From assembly GCF_000346465.2 (NCBI RefSeq), contig NC_034014.1, positions 25,510,305-25,574,304 on the forward strand: a DNA stretch of 64,000 bases. Direction: 5' to 3'. The stretch's first letter is position 1. The number at the start of each line of letters is the position of its first letter. The translations under genes were made by a program, and so were the position numbers. Under the pieces are notes generated by a model, which was given only the letters and a program-made list of their open reading frames with translations, was not told the origin of the DNA and did not search any database. The DNA is from Prunus persica. Taxonomy: Eukaryota; Streptophyta; Magnoliopsida; Rosales; Rosaceae. Of the stretch, positions 1 through 12,481 are shown in pieces.

Positions 1-690
1 TGTAGAATATACTCTTTTATATATTACGTTACAAGGTTATTGATTGTGAGGCTGGAAATGTGAAGAGAATCTTTTAATTCCTCCACAAGATAAGGAAACA
101 TGGAATAAAAAAAAATCTAATTGCAATGAATTTTGGTATATATATGCTTGACAATTGACATAAAACAAAAAACAAAAAATCCAACACTTGGGGATGTTGT
201 ATAGTGTGTTTACATGCCACTTTTGCTATGGTGATTGTGGAGGATTGTCGGAATTTTCATAAAAAAATTTATGAACAACTCTTGTTGTGGTTACAAAACA
301 ACTAATCCTTTTTTTCACCTACCATTACTTTGCATACCCTTTTATTTTTGTGGTCAAATTTCTCCGCTTACTATTAGGTCATGCATGTATGCATGAGGCC
401 TTTAATATCTGCATGATAAATTGTGTTTACATGTCTCTAGATTTTGTCAAACAAAACAATTTGTAGGAAGTTAGAAAACAGATTAGTCGTTGTGGAATTT
501 GTTTTAATCCCACAAAACAATAAAACACCAACACCTACAATTGAAGTTACAGAGAGCAATTTGTGGGAAAGAGCTCGATTGACCCCTTGCATGCATGTAT
601 CACTTCACTTGTGGATGAAAATTTTGGATTTTGGATTGTTTATTCAAGAAGCAATGATACACACACGAACAAGACATATAAACTTAAGCA
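1..690. repeat. Diverged copy of UGT 3' flank (copy A)
   Basis: No gene is seen. The first ~430 bases align, with gaps, to 3755-4430. Shared stretches include 'ttattgattgtgagg', 'gaagagaatctttta', 'aggaaacatggaataaaa', 'ttatgaacaactc' and 'attactttgcatacc'. Both copies lie on the 3' side of a minus-strand UGT remnant (700-905 and 5430-5800). They are therefore probably the downstream flanks of tandemly duplicated UGT genes. Copy B has an extra ~80 bp near 4140-4220. Confidence 0.75.
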
Positions 691-699
691 ATCTACTTG

Positions 700-905
700 A
701 TACACAAATTCTTTATTAGGTCTTCAATAAGTTTCTCCACGTTGTTGTACGAAGTACGAGCCAGCTTCACAAACAGCATTCTGAGCCAATTTTGCGAACC
801 TCTCCACAGACTTGGGAATGTGCTCACTTGCATGATCTTCCTCAAATCCCTTACATCAGACTTATCCTTCATATCAAACCCAATCTTCCAAACCTCATCA
901 CCAAA
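700..905 (-). pseudogene. UGT C-terminal remnant
   Basis: About 68 codons in one open frame resemble the end of a family-1 UDP-glycosyltransferase. They start at DEVWKIGFDMKDKSD, the stretch that normally follows the PSPG box, and end in a VEKLIEDLIKN-like C-terminus. Nothing upstream of this survives. The stop codon of the intact UGT lies only 60 bp away at 965, so a partial deletion or unequal exchange between tandem copies is likely. The middle (after DVRDL) no longer matches the family well. It could in principle be an alternative 3' exon, but I see no acceptor site supporting that. Confidence 0.7.
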
Positions 906-964
906 TATCACAACAAATTATTCCAATGAAAAGTGAAATATAATATCACCAGCTAGCCAGCTAG

Positions 965-2712
965 CTAGTTCTGGTGTTGCAAATTTCGAATGTATTCGAT
1001 CAGCTGCTCCAAGTTGTTGTGAGAAGATCCACCTTCGGCAACACTGTCACGAGCCAATTTCGAAATGGCATCCATGGAGCTCTGGATCTCCTCCCTTTTG
1101 GATCCCATCAAAGTTTGAACCATGCTCTCAATGTTGGACCGGTCACAATTTTCATTCAATTGGAGACCAATCTTCCACTGCCGGCAAACAGTTCTGCTAA
1201 TAATATAATGGTCCCCCAAATTCGGCCAACAGATCATGGGCAGCCCGGCCACAATGCTTTCAAGCGTCGAGTTCCACCCACTGTGGGTCAAAAACCCACC
1301 TACCGATTTGTGGGCTAGCACCTCCTCCTGCGAAACCCAATCCACAATGCACCCTCTTTCTTTCGTACCATTTTCCAGCTCCGGGGGAATTTGGTGGTCC
1401 CCAGATGTGATGTCGGACCTCATGACCCATAAAAACGGGTGTCCACTGTTGATCAGACCGTACCAAAACTCTATCACTTGGGCACGTGTCAAGTGAACCA
1501 AAGTCCCGAAGCTGACGTAGATAACCGATTTGGACGGCTGGGAGTCGAGCCACGTCATGCAGTTTAGGTCGCTTTTCCAAAGAGAACCGTGGGATGCTAG
1601 ACCTCGAGACATGTCACCTATTTGGGAGTTGAGGAGAGCGTGGAGTGGTCCAAGGGTGTAAATCTTGGGAAACATGAGGGCCATGTGGGAAATGCAAGGG
1701 GTATCGAGCTCATAAACTGTGTCGAGAATGAGAGCCGATGCTCGTTTTAGGGTTTGGGTCTCGTTGATAGCGAATTGAAGAGATGGGTGGTCAGCTTGTT
1801 TGACTCGGCAAAAACCTGGCAAGTCTTGGCGATGCAAAAGGCCTTCCATTCCGGGCACTCCCGTAATTTCCACATTCATGTCATCATCTGTTTAGAACTC
1901 ACAAATCACATAATTTTTTTTTTAAAGCAAGTTAATTAATTATGACAGCTTTGTGGTGACGACTTCCAAAATATTGTATTACATGCGCGGGAGGATCTTG
2001 TTATAGAAGTTTCAAAAATATTACATGTATCATTTCACCCCAACGTGTTACGTGTCAATTTATTAGTATTTATATTTCAAGTTTTATTTAAGTTTTCTAT
2101 TATCCAAAATCCATGTAAATAAGTTTCATAAGACAAATAATTGAAGTGATATGGAGGTCGTTCATATATATGGAGATGAATAAAATAAGAGGTGAAGTAG
2201 AGACTCTTACCTTGAAAAGGAAGCTGGCCATTCTCAATGAGCTTGGGAAGACAAAGACAAGTCCACAGGTAACGAGGACAAGGAACGTTAAAACTTAGAA
2301 TGGGCAGCCCCAGCTCCTCCGCCACATCAAACGCAAAAGTCACGAGCCCATCTGTCATGATACAGCTCGGAGGCGGCACCAGAGCATCATTCGATTCGGC
2401 CTTAAGCGAAATGGTTTTGAGCAGCTCCCGGAAATGAGGCCTAATGGACGTCTTCAACGCAATCAACAACTGGCTATTCAGGGTACGGGGGTCATCCTCG
2501 GGGAGGCCATCGGAGATGGACTCGAAATGGAGGGTGGGGAAATGAGTCGAGAGGGCTTGGCGGTTGGCCAAGCGCTGGTGGTTGTGGTGAGTGTTGACAT
2601 AGGTGACATGAAGGCCTGCATGGCAGAGAAGCTCGGCTAAGCATAGCAAGGGCTTCATGTGACCTTGTAGTGGGAAGGGAAAGATGACTACGTGAGGTTG
2701 CTTCATTGCCAT
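965..2712 (-). CDS. UDP-glycosyltransferase, UGT85/UGT709 (7-deoxyloganetic acid glucosyltransferase-like)
   Basis: Family-1 enzyme predicted to move a sugar from a UDP-sugar to a small lipophilic acceptor in the cytosol. Two exons (2712-2211 and 1887-965, joined in phase 1 inside ...PFQ|DDDMNVEI) give 474 residues, a normal length. The catalytic His18 is in PLQGHMKP and its partner Asp121 in CIMTDGLV. The PSPG box runs from WVSQEEVLAHKSVGGF to CWPNLGDH. Its final residue is His where most plant glucosyltransferases have Gln, so the sugar donor is uncertain. The closest named relatives I recall are annotated 7-deoxyloganetic acid glucosyltransferase-like, a label based on similarity only. A TATA element sits near 2795-2804. 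The gene is the intact member of a decayed tandem array. The two-exon structure with the intron mid-protein fits UGT85-type genes. Confidence 0.93.
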
Positions 2713-2794
2713 TGAGTCAATATTTTAGCTAGGTTTTCTTGCTCTTAGGGCTTTCTTAATTGTAAGTTATATCAACCTATTACAGAAGGGGTGG

Positions 2795-2804
2795 TTATAT
2801 ATAG
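2795..2804 (-). promoter_or_regulatory. TATA box of the UGT
   Basis: The minus strand reads CTATATATAA about 85 bp upstream of the ATG at 2712, a normal TATA-to-start distance for a short plant 5' UTR. Confidence 0.5.
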
Positions 2805-2812
2805 AATCTGGA

Positions 2813-3750
2813 GATGGCATAGAAAATTGCACGGCGTGGAAAATGTAAACATAAACTAAGTCATCGTGCATACGTACACTTATACTAATACTGTACCTTG
2901 AAATAAAAACAACTTTAAAAATAAATAAATAAATAAATATAAAAAAAGGGTTCGAGGATGGTGGCCACCTCACATATGATATATATAACGTGTACAACTA
3001 TTTAACACATAATAAATTAGATACGATAACTCATGGCACACAGGCCCAAAAACAAAACAAGAAAAAAGATACTGTATCTCAGCTAATTTTCTCATCCAAT
3101 GAAATTCAAGTTGACTCCGGAAAAAAAAAAGGAAAAAAAAAGGAGGGAAAACTAAGAACAGAGGATTAGCTTATACAATGATGAATGATGAGATGCTGAC
3201 ATTTATACAGCAAGGTTACACAAAATTGGAAGTAATAGTCAATATGAAGAAATGACACAAAATTGAGTTTCACGTTATTTCGAAGTTAATCGATATGTGA
3301 GTAAGATCCAGCCACTCTCAATCGACAAAATATTTTTCTAAATGAAAAAAATTATTTCAGAATATATCGTATCGAAAACCTTGAACCAACATTACCTATA
3401 AATATTGTGGAAAATATAAAATACAAAGGAATTAAGATATTCATCCTTCAAGTTCACCTCTCTTAAAAACAAGTCTCAATAATGTAATTGTTTTTGTCGT
3501 TTGCCAAAAGTCTCAATGCAACACATACAAGTTGGTCTTTGGAAATCTTCCACGCATTCATCTCCATCTAGAGAACTATGGAACTATCGAAACCGATTCT
3601 TTCTACATTATTCATACAATTAAGATCAATTACACAAGTCATGAAGGAAAATTTGAAAGTAACATTGATTTCTTATTTGAACAAATCTTCTAATATAGTG
3701 AGTTATTCAATTCAATTTAATCTTCGATACCAAACATGAACTATGAAATT
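2813..3750. other. Intergenic, no gene seen
   Basis: AT-rich spacer with an AAAT run (about 2919-2940) and purine-rich stretches (3118-3150). No ORF with family resemblance and no RNA gene recognised on either strand. Confidence 0.6.
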
Positions 3751-3754
3751 TATA

Positions 3755-4430
3755 TATGTTACAAGCTTATTGATTGTGAGGTTGGAAATCCAATCCAACT
3801 ATTTGATCCCAGCCTCATGGCATTGTTGTTGTTGTTTCGATCAATATACAAGGTTGGCTATCAAATAAGCTAGTATTCTCAAACAAAATGACTAATATAC
3901 CATGCATTCAACGAAATGACTAATATATATCATGTGCAGCATTAATTTTCCATGGAGATCCAGCTATGTTTGGCAACTGGGAATTTGAAGAGAATCTTTT
4001 AAATTCTTTTTTTTTTTATTCCTCCACTAGATGAGGAAACATGGAATAAAAAAGACTCTAATTGCAAGTGGCAATTACTTTGGGGATCATGTTGTGAATG
4101 TGTAGCGTGTTTGCATGCAACTTTTGGTACGGTGGCTATTTGACCCTCAAGTTTAATCGCATTGATCGAAGCGATAATTTTTTATTTATAAGAGAGAGAA
4201 GAGGGATGTAATTGATCATGGAGGATTATCGGAATTTTTATAAATTTTTTTTTATGAACAACTCAAATATTGTCATGGTTACAAAACAAAATAATAGTTT
4301 TTTTTTTTTTTTTTTTACCTCTATTACTTTGCATACCCCTTTTTTTTTGTTGCTCAAATTTCTCTGCCTACCATTACTTTGGTACAAACACTTATTAGGG
4401 CTGATTAGAGATTAGGGCATGCATGATAAA
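3755..4430. repeat. Diverged copy of UGT 3' flank (copy B)
   Basis: Partner of positions 1-430 (offset about 3.7-3.9 kb), in the same order and orientation. It carries an extra segment around 4140-4220 and a T-rich tract at 4299-4316. It lies downstream (minus-strand sense) of the UGT remnant at 5430-5800, so the duplicated unit was probably gene plus 3' flank. Confidence 0.75.
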
Positions 4431-5429
4431 TTAAGAGTGTTGTTAAACGAACTTTAAAATTAACTGAATACATCTTATGATTCACGTACAATCTAATATT
4501 TAAATTAAAATGTAAAATTAACTAAATACACTCAATTTAACTACTAAAAATATCCCTGGTATACTGTAATACACTCTATCAAACAACACCAAATCTATTT
4601 AAGAGCTGATTGCCAAACACTATCAGACCACCAAACTCATTCAAGAGCTGGCTGCCGAATACAATGATAATACAGTAAATAAATAGAATCACGTCAACAA
4701 AACTTCAAGCAGCATCGGCAATAAAACGTTTATATATATAAAAGTCCTTTTTGAGCCCAGAAACAAAAGTACATATTAGTATGGCAAGGAAACATTTTCT
4801 ACTGAGAATTGAGAGAATAGGATAAAGAGCTTTCTCAACCAATGACCATTTTGGACTCAAAAATTTCCTTTTAACTCCCAAATTCCTTTATAGTGTCTCT
4901 TTTCCAAGCCTCATCTCATATGTACCTCAAAGTAGAAAATATGATCGCTATCAAGACTCAGAGAAGCTATCTCAATTATTCCCATCCAGCCAACAAAGAC
5001 AAGTCACGCATCTCATACAAGATACACACACTCGGTTCAGTCTTTCAAAATCTATCCTTTAGGTTAACCCAGCATTATAGAAACTTGGATGCCATTTCTC
5101 ATCTTCATTTCTTTTCCCTCCAGAGAAGAGCTTATAACTTATCAAGGTTCTAGAAACTCTTCTTCTTTGGGACATAAGCATACCTAAATAGTTAAAAAGT
5201 TCATACCCTACATAGATAAGCTCGAGTTTCAAAGACAATTCACTATATGGTCAGAATTGAATATGATGAGTAGGATTGTACTTATTAAAATTACATTTGT
5301 TTCACAATTCAATATATATTTTTCTGTCATTTTATATTAGGGATAAATTAATAATTCAATAAATAGTTTGATAACATGGTGTACTCAATTAATTTTAAGG
5401 TTTGTTTAACAACATTCTAAATTAATTGC

Positions 5430-5800
5430 TCAAAGATCTCTTAAAACTGTCTCCAGGTCCACCTTCACTGACACCGAACCCAAAATCTCGTCCCTCTGAT
5501 CTTCCATCAATGCCCTTACCGTCTTCTTCTCCACCGTTGATCTATCACATTTGTCCTTCATATCAACCCGTGTCTTCCACCTCCCAACCCATCTACTAAT
5601 CACCGGCTGGTCCGCCAGTTGGGGCCAGCAAAACATCGGGACTCAAGTCAAGGGTAGAGCTCAATCCACCCAAAGCTTCATGGGCTAGGACATCCTTTTT
5701 CTTTGCCAAGAATTTGGTCTTAGAGCTAACGAAACTCTAGTTCCCATTGGCAATGTGGCCCAACCCAACTGCAGGTGATCCAGACTTCCTAACATAGAAA
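5430..5800 (-). pseudogene. UGT remnant spanning the PSPG region
   Basis: The minus strand encodes pieces of a UGT: a decayed VLAHEALGG (about 5660-5690), then MFCWPQLADQPVISRWVGRWKTRVDMKDKCDRSTVEK (open from 5636 to 5430). The THSGWNSTLES core is largely lost and the order is broken by frameshifts, so this is not functional. It retains the usual ADQ at the end of the PSPG box, unlike the intact neighbour, which has GDH. No N-terminal half is present upstream. Confidence 0.8.
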
Positions 5801-7900
5801 AATAGTTATAGACTAGTAAATTGATGTGGACTTCAAAACAACAAAATAGTTATGGAACTTGCACATCGCAGGGATAATACTATTTTGTTATTTTTAACCA
5901 ATTACGTAATGTTATATGAAAAAAATTATTACGTATAACGAAACTTGATTAGTTGAGAATAGCAACACAGTGTTATCCATGTAATATACAAGTTTTTCTT
6001 CCTTACGAGAGCATTTCATCGTATATTGATATTTGCAATATGATAGACTAGGATATATGTAGCATGTCCTTGACACAGAGTAGTTATATAGGGTACTATT
6101 ACCAAATAAGTCCTCGGAAGCTTTTTTCTTTTTATGCCTAATGTGGCCAAATCTACAAGCTAAAAGGCCTAAAATCCAAGAGTAGCTTGGAGTTAGAAGA
6201 AGCTTTTCTTCGGTCCTCCATTTTTGTTTCAGCTTTTCACTTTAAGTTATGCTCTTTAGTCTTTTCCCTTTAACCAGAGAGATCTTATTTTACTATGCAT
6301 AAAAGGGAAATCAATACAAAATGAAAAATGTATACATCACCCCACATAGGCACATACACAATACCTTCCTTAGGTTAAAGCTAGCTTTAATAAATAAAGG
6401 GTTCGTGACACAAATTGTTAAGAATATTTATCCTTACGCTAAGTTCTGGTGTTCGACTCTTTCATCTTCTAATATTACTTGTATATAAATTAATTACTAT
6501 TATAAAATAAATATTTATAAATAATAATAAAAACTAACCTTAATGAAGATAACAATACCGACAATCAATGTACTAATAAAAGGGGATTGGAATATGACAA
6601 GGACAAGTAACAAAAAAACGGAAAGCCAACAGAGAAAGAAATAAAACAATGACAGATTCCTGGAAAATGAAACAGGAGTCCAAGTATTTTCCCCACATTT
6701 TATTTGAGTTGGCTTGCTTTACTTACACACCCATTATTCTGGAAGTAGGCCATGCTCCTCCTCCATGTACTATGCCTATTGGCTGTGTTAAAATTTCAGA
6801 TATGGGTAGGTAAGTTTAGCCATATTTTGTTCTCTAGCTAGCACACGGCACACAGGACATGCCTCTTTCTTGATATTAACAGCAAATAGTCACAGACATT
6901 GCGAATATTTGGATTTAATTTTGTAGATGCAAAGCTTAAGAATCTAATCATTGATCAAAGCCTCGGCCTATCCACTTTGGATCATATTAGCACTATAGGC
7001 TTCATTTTATTTCGAGTAAAAACTAAGGATGTTATAAAGAGCATCAAAGCTACTAGAAATCTCTAACTCAATGTAGACAACAAGGATATTGTTACAGTTT
7101 ATGGATCAAATGCGTGTAAGTGATTACAGATTGTTAATCTTATATAAGAGCCCCTATATATCAACAATTATAAATTAATCACAAACCCAATTGCGATAGT
7201 CCTAACGTTCTCACTGGATGATACAAAATGAAACAAAGCTTACTTTCTTCGTCTTTGCACTTGTTTGGAAAATTATTATTTGCACCATAAATAGTTATCA
7301 TTCACCCTTATAAATGTGTTTTTTCTTAAAAATGTTTTTGTTCACCGCTCTTAATTAATGATGAGCAGTGTCATCACATCAATTGTTATCGGATAAATTT
7401 AATTTTTGAGATTTGCGTAACATGTAAATTAAATATACTCATTAAACGACAATTAACGTCTTAGTGCTCACCACTAATTAAGTGTTATGAGCAAAATATT
7501 ATCTTTCTTATTTTTAGCTCTTTCGGATAATGCTCGATGATTTTTTTGGGGATGATTTTAATTTAATTAATTTTTGGTAAAATTTATAGAGAAAAGACAA
7601 AGATTAAGTCAAAGTTAAGGAGCTCTCAAGTCCGAATAAAACCAAAAGAAGGGAAGAAAAAGCCTTGTATTGGTTTAATCATAGGTCAGGCGCCTAAAGC
7701 CACTGCCCAGCTCCAATCAGAGTGGCCGCTGACGTCAGATACAGAGAACTTTTCGGGCCCCACATCTCGTGGGGATCCGTGACAAAGAAAGAAGTCTCCT
7801 GGCTGGGACCCCAATAGCCACCTCCCCCTACAATGATGTGACCGCACTCATCATGTAGCCTCATACCTACACACACCTCAATGCATATCAGCCGTCCGAT
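5801..7900. other. Intergenic, no gene seen
   Basis: AT-rich spacer with a SINE-like fragment at 6399-6492. The last ~200 bases become GC-richer toward the promoter of the DUF3527 gene. No coding signal recognised. Confidence 0.5.
6399..6492 (+). repeat. tRNA-derived SINE-like fragment, family 1
   Basis: An A-box-like stretch (TTGTTAAGAATATTTATCC) and a B-box-like stretch (GTGTTCGACTC) are ~40 bp apart, followed by CTTGTATA and A/T. The copy at 32468-32560 has the same order and ending, which argues for a dispersed Pol III retroposon rather than chance. Both are degenerate and neither folds as a tRNA. Confidence 0.5.
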
Positions 7901-7919
7901 CAAAAACCGAAACGATCTC

Positions 7920-8166
7920 TGCACCGTACCACACACAAACACTCTGCCTCTGCCTCTGCCTCTTGTCTCTTTCTCTCTTTCTCTCTCTCGGTCAGAGTCA
8001 GCAAAGCTCAGAGTGACAGTGTGTGTGTGTGTGAGCATTGCAGATTCTCTGTGCTCCTCTGAATCATCGTCTTCTTCTCCGGTGAAAACCAAAACGCACT
8101 CACGAATTTCAAGAACAGCAGATTAAACCAGAACCCGAAGCGGCGTCGTTCTTGGCCTCTGTGGCG
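7920..8166 (+). promoter_or_regulatory. Presumed promoter/first 5' UTR exon of the DUF3527 gene
   Basis: A CT-rich stretch (7940-7990, CTCTGCCTC repeats then TCTTTCTCTC) and a GT run (8020-8033) precede a GTAATT donor at 8167. The matching acceptor TTTTCTTTTCAG ends at 8932, giving a 766-bp intron in the 5' UTR upstream of the ATG at 9026. The transcription start is not visible; the pyrimidine-rich tract is a typical plant 5' UTR feature. Confidence 0.5.
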
Positions 8167-9006
8167 GTAATTCTTTTCTTTGCTTATAATCTACGTTGCT
8201 TCGCGCGGCATTTGTTTTTTGTTTTGCTTTCGTTTGTTACGTTTCGGATCTATTTCGGGATCGGAGCGTTTCGGTAAATGCGTTTCTTCCATTGTTAAAG
8301 AAGCTCGTGTGAGAACTTGTTTGGCTAGCTAGCGCATTTGCATTTGCATTTTTGTTTATTTGTGTTCCGTTTGGTTGCCGAGAAAGTAGATGCTGAATAA
8401 AAGACAATGAGTTGTTTTTCTTGAAATGTCATTGCTGTGTGTGAGGGGCTCATGATTGGAAACTTACGAACGTAAAAGGCTTTATCTTGGTTCTTGTGCA
8501 TTTTACATTTCTTCGTTTTCTATTTAGCCAAACAGAACAGAAAAGCTTGAAGGTGTTAGCTTTTTGTTGTGTGATTGCTGCTTTCTTAGGGTTTTGTTGG
8601 ATCTATGAGTCCTTGCTTTCAGTGTGATGATTTCTGTGGTTACAAGACTGGATTGTTTAAGCTATGTCATAATTTTATTTCCTTCTACATGGATCTGTTC
8701 TTTTCTTTTTCTTCCATATGAGTTTGGTGACATCAGGACTTTACAAGTTGTCCCATTATTATTGAAAAGTGCAAAAAACTCTCTGTATTTGGTTACCTTA
8801 AATTTGGAATGTGATATAATTCTTCCCTGTTTACCATCTGCATTGGATTGTTTGATCAAATCCTGTGTTTTACAGCCCCCTGATTTGGAACTTATGTGAT
8901 TATTTTGATTATCGTTTTTCTTTTCTTTTCAGAATTTAAGGTTGGATAAGAGTGAGTGGGAAGTGAGAACAGATTTCCACACTGTGCTGGCAGCTAATAT
9001 GTGAAA

Positions 9007-9036
9007 ATGAAGCTCGAGAGCTACAATGCAATCTGA
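9007..9036 (+). promoter_or_regulatory. uORF overlapping the DUF3527 start codon
   Basis: A nine-codon upstream ORF starts with ATG at 9007, ends with TGA at 9034-9036, and overlaps the main ATG (9026) in another frame. Ribosomes translating it would bypass the main start, so it could damp translation. Effect inferred from position only. Confidence 0.5.
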
Positions 9037-12027
9037 TGTATGTCCAAGTAGTCGCTTTGTAGAACCTGCTGAGGATATGGGATCCAGAGTAGAGCTCAAA
9101 AATAGTTCAAAAGAGCAGAACAAGTCTACCATAGAGGACAAGGTTCAACAGCCCCAAATGAGTCGAAGAACAAAGCATCTAGAGAAGGTGAAAGTGAGAA
9201 CTGGTGTTGGTTTGCCAGAGTATGATCTGCATCAGAAAGCAAGACAAGATGCAGGTGATAGCGCCTTGGTCCAAGAAAAGTCTTTCCGAAATCGGCATAA
9301 GCAGAGTATGAAGGCGAATGCAGCTAAAGTTGATGAGCTTGTCAAGCACATGTCAAACTTGCCCGGTTATCTTCAGCGCCCTGAGAGAGGAGAGAACGTC
9401 AAAGAAAAGGCATTGAATGTTGGGGTTCTGGATTGGGCTCAGCTAGAAAAATGGAAGCACAAGCAGAAACATCCCCCAGAAAAAGGTAGCAATAGTTTAT
9501 TGAGCAGTAGCCGAATTTCATCCTTGGAAAAGACTATTGGATCATCTACATCGTCTGATCTGGTTCGCACCGGGACACAACACTCCTCGCGCTGTTCCAA
9601 TCTTAAGTCATCTCAAAAGGAAGGCCTTTCTCAGGGTGCCAAACCATCTATCCAGAAAGATGTGCGCTTTCAAGACTCTAAAACTGCTTCGAAGAATGCC
9701 ATTCATGGGCACAAAAAGATACCCTTCCCCTATGGGTCTCGTGGAAGAAACCACTCAGATATAATGGTTGATAAGGGAAAGGGAAAAGATTCAGGTCAGA
9801 AGATCACTTCAGAAATGGGAAATGCGGCAGCAAACTTGAAAAGTTATGGAGTCTCACTCGGTCAAAAGGAAGAGGTTAGCACTTGGGATGGTCAAGCTAA
9901 GAATACCAAGGAGTTGCAAGAATCAGATATCAAGAGGAAGAATATTGATCGAAGAATCATTTCGGAAAATCCAGAGGGAGCTATGTCGTCTAACTTGGGA
10001 AGATATGATGTCTCACTCAGTTCAAAAGGAAAGGCAATTGCTTCCGATGATAAAACTGAGAAAAGGATGGAGGAGTTGCAGAAACCAGATATCAATCTAT
10101 GTCATCAACGTTTCCCTGTTGAGGAGAATACCACTGTTCTCTCTCCACCAAAGGAATTGCCCCAAAATGGCTTTACAGAGGTACTGGAGCTTTCAAAACC
10201 AAGAGCATCACGGGATGAGCTTGTGACAGAAGCTAAAGGGATTAGCTTCTCAGGTGGCTTTTCTACCAAGGAGATGGACTTTGCAGAACTCTGTTCTGAA
10301 GTTCCACACTCATGCCCACTGCCTTATGGAGTTGAGTTTAATAAAGTGTCAAACATGATGTCAAGTGGCTCAATCAACAGTAACAGTATGGGGCCTTCCT
10401 TTGTTCCGTCTCACTTGCGCTCATGCTCAAAAGGAACACAAGACCTGCTATATGAAGATAAATTTATAGAGAAGAAAAATTCAGAGAAAAAGCTTACCCG
10501 TTCAAGTTTTGATACTTCAAAAACATCAGATCAAGAAGAGCTGGCAACTAGAAATGGCAGAAACACAACTCCCAATCGCCGATTTAGCTTCAGCTTAGGT
10601 CGGCTTGGTAGAAGTTTCAGTTTTAAGGAAAGTTCAGATATTCCACAGTTAAGTTCCACATATGTGACAGCCAAATCAGGTCCTGTGAGATCTGGAACTT
10701 CTGATTGTCCAGATAATCCAAACAGAGAGAAGGCAAGTAGTCATAATAGAGCTAGGTCAAGCCCATTAAGAAGGTTACTAGACCCAATACTGAAGCACAA
10801 GGAGGCAAATCCACACCATTCTGTTGAAGCTATTAAACCCTTGAAAGCAAATTTTAATTCCTTTGTCCCCAGGCCAATCAATGTCAGTGACTCGTTACAA
10901 GCTGCGAAGAGTGAGGCATCATGGGTTCAAGCTTTTTTGCAATTAACAATCAAGAACGGACTTCCTTTGTTTAAATTTTGGGTTGACAACAACAGCAGCT
11001 GTCTTGCAGCAACCACGAAATACTTATCATCTGGAAAGGATGATGTAGTCCAATATTTTACATTTTACTCTGTTAATGAAATCAAGAGAAAAATTGGTGG
11101 CTGGATGAGCCAAGGAAGTAAAGCCAAAAGTTGTCGCTATGTTTACAACGTTGTTGGTCAAATGAAGGTTTCTAGCTCTGACTTCTCCAACGTTGACGGA
11201 CAGAACTTCAGTAAGTATATGGTAAGAGAGTCTCTGTTGTATGGTGTTGAGCTAAGACAAGCAGATCAAGAATCACCAAAGTTCGTACCAACAAGGGAGC
11301 TTGCTGCTGCTGTTGTCAAGATACCTAGCAAAGACTTGAGCCATGCTGAACAGCAAACTAACGAGGAAGTTCTGGAGAAGGGCTACGCCAAGTGTTCACC
11401 AGAGGATAGATGCTCTTACAGCTGGGAAGACAGTACTATAGTCATTCTTCCAGGTGGTGTCCATAGCTCACCAAACAAAGGAGAACCTTCACCACTAATT
11501 GACCGTTGGAAATCTGGTGGGTTATGTGATTGTGGAGGTTGGGATATTGGTTGTAAACTGCGTGTTCTCTCCAACCAGAACAAATCCTGTCAGAATCTGA
11601 AAGCATCCCCATATTATCCTTTTTCCGATCATTTTGAACTTTTCGATGAGGTATTCATTTTTGGTTTCGGCTAAGCGCCATCTCTACACCAGACAATTGG
11701 TGATGTTGTTTTAGCCAATTTACATGTTGGTTTTGTATTTCATTTCAGGAGGGAGCACAGCAGAACAGGCCAGTTTTCAGTTTGGCACCAGGGAAGGATG
11801 GAAGCTACTCGATTGAATACAATACATCACTTTCTTTGTTTCAAGCATTCTTCGCCTGTGTTGTTGTGATCAGCAGTAGGAAACCGTCAGATCTGTCTGA
11901 AGTGAGTAACAGGTCAGAAGCAAAAGTTTTCCAGGAACCGAGTTTGATTGGAAACAATGGAATCCAGGTGACAGGGCCAGCAAAATATGCCCCAAATCCA
12001 CCAGTGTCCCCCATTGGAAGAGTCTAG
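9026..12027 (+). CDS. DUF3527-domain protein
   Basis: Plant-specific protein of unknown function. Two coding exons (9026-11650 and 11749-12027, phase 0) give 967 residues. The N-terminal two thirds is low-complexity, rich in Ser, Lys and Gln, and probably disordered. The C-terminal third is the DUF3527 domain: a basic SSPLRRLLDPILK motif, then LPLFKFWVDN, a RYVYNVVGQMKVSSS segment, the hallmark GLCDCGGWDIGCKL, and the last-exon stretch GSYSIEYNTSLSLFQAFFA. Length and order match family members. No signal peptide or membrane segment is seen. The ATG at 9026 is the first in the long frame, follows a 5' UTR intron, and is overlapped by a short uORF. It converges with the UVR/NTF2-like gene at 12482. 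The biochemical role is not known and I assign none. Confidence 0.92.
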
Positions 12028-12481
12028 CTTCATGCAAGCAAAGCCTTTCGCTGTTCAAGTCCAACAATCGATGGTCTTCAAGATTCAAGAGGCAGCTTAT
12101 AGAACTCCTAAAGGCATACTATCTCATAGTCAACAAATCATTGTTGTTTGAAAACTTGCATGAGTATGACCCTTGCAATTTTGTGCTGGTTGTACTGCAG
12201 TACCAACATTACCATGTGTAAAGGAAAAAATGTCGTTCAATACAGAACTCAAATACTAAAACTCAACATCTTCGAAGAATGATGGTGTAAATACTCTTAT
12301 GCAGGGTTATTTCAGATATCATAGTATAATGCTCCGTGATGCATCTGGTTTTTAGTTTAAGATTACAACATTTTGAAGTTGAACAGGTGAAAAATTATAC
12401 GCAAAATCTGGCAAACAAAGACGAGAAGACGACAAAGGGGCAATATAGCCAAATTTCAAAATACAATATAGTTTGTAGGTT

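Noticed and set aside
7694..8092. 132-codon minus-strand ORF rich in Arg/Glu and Thr/His
   Set aside because: It runs antisense through the CT and GT runs of the presumed DUF3527 leader and has no family resemblance.
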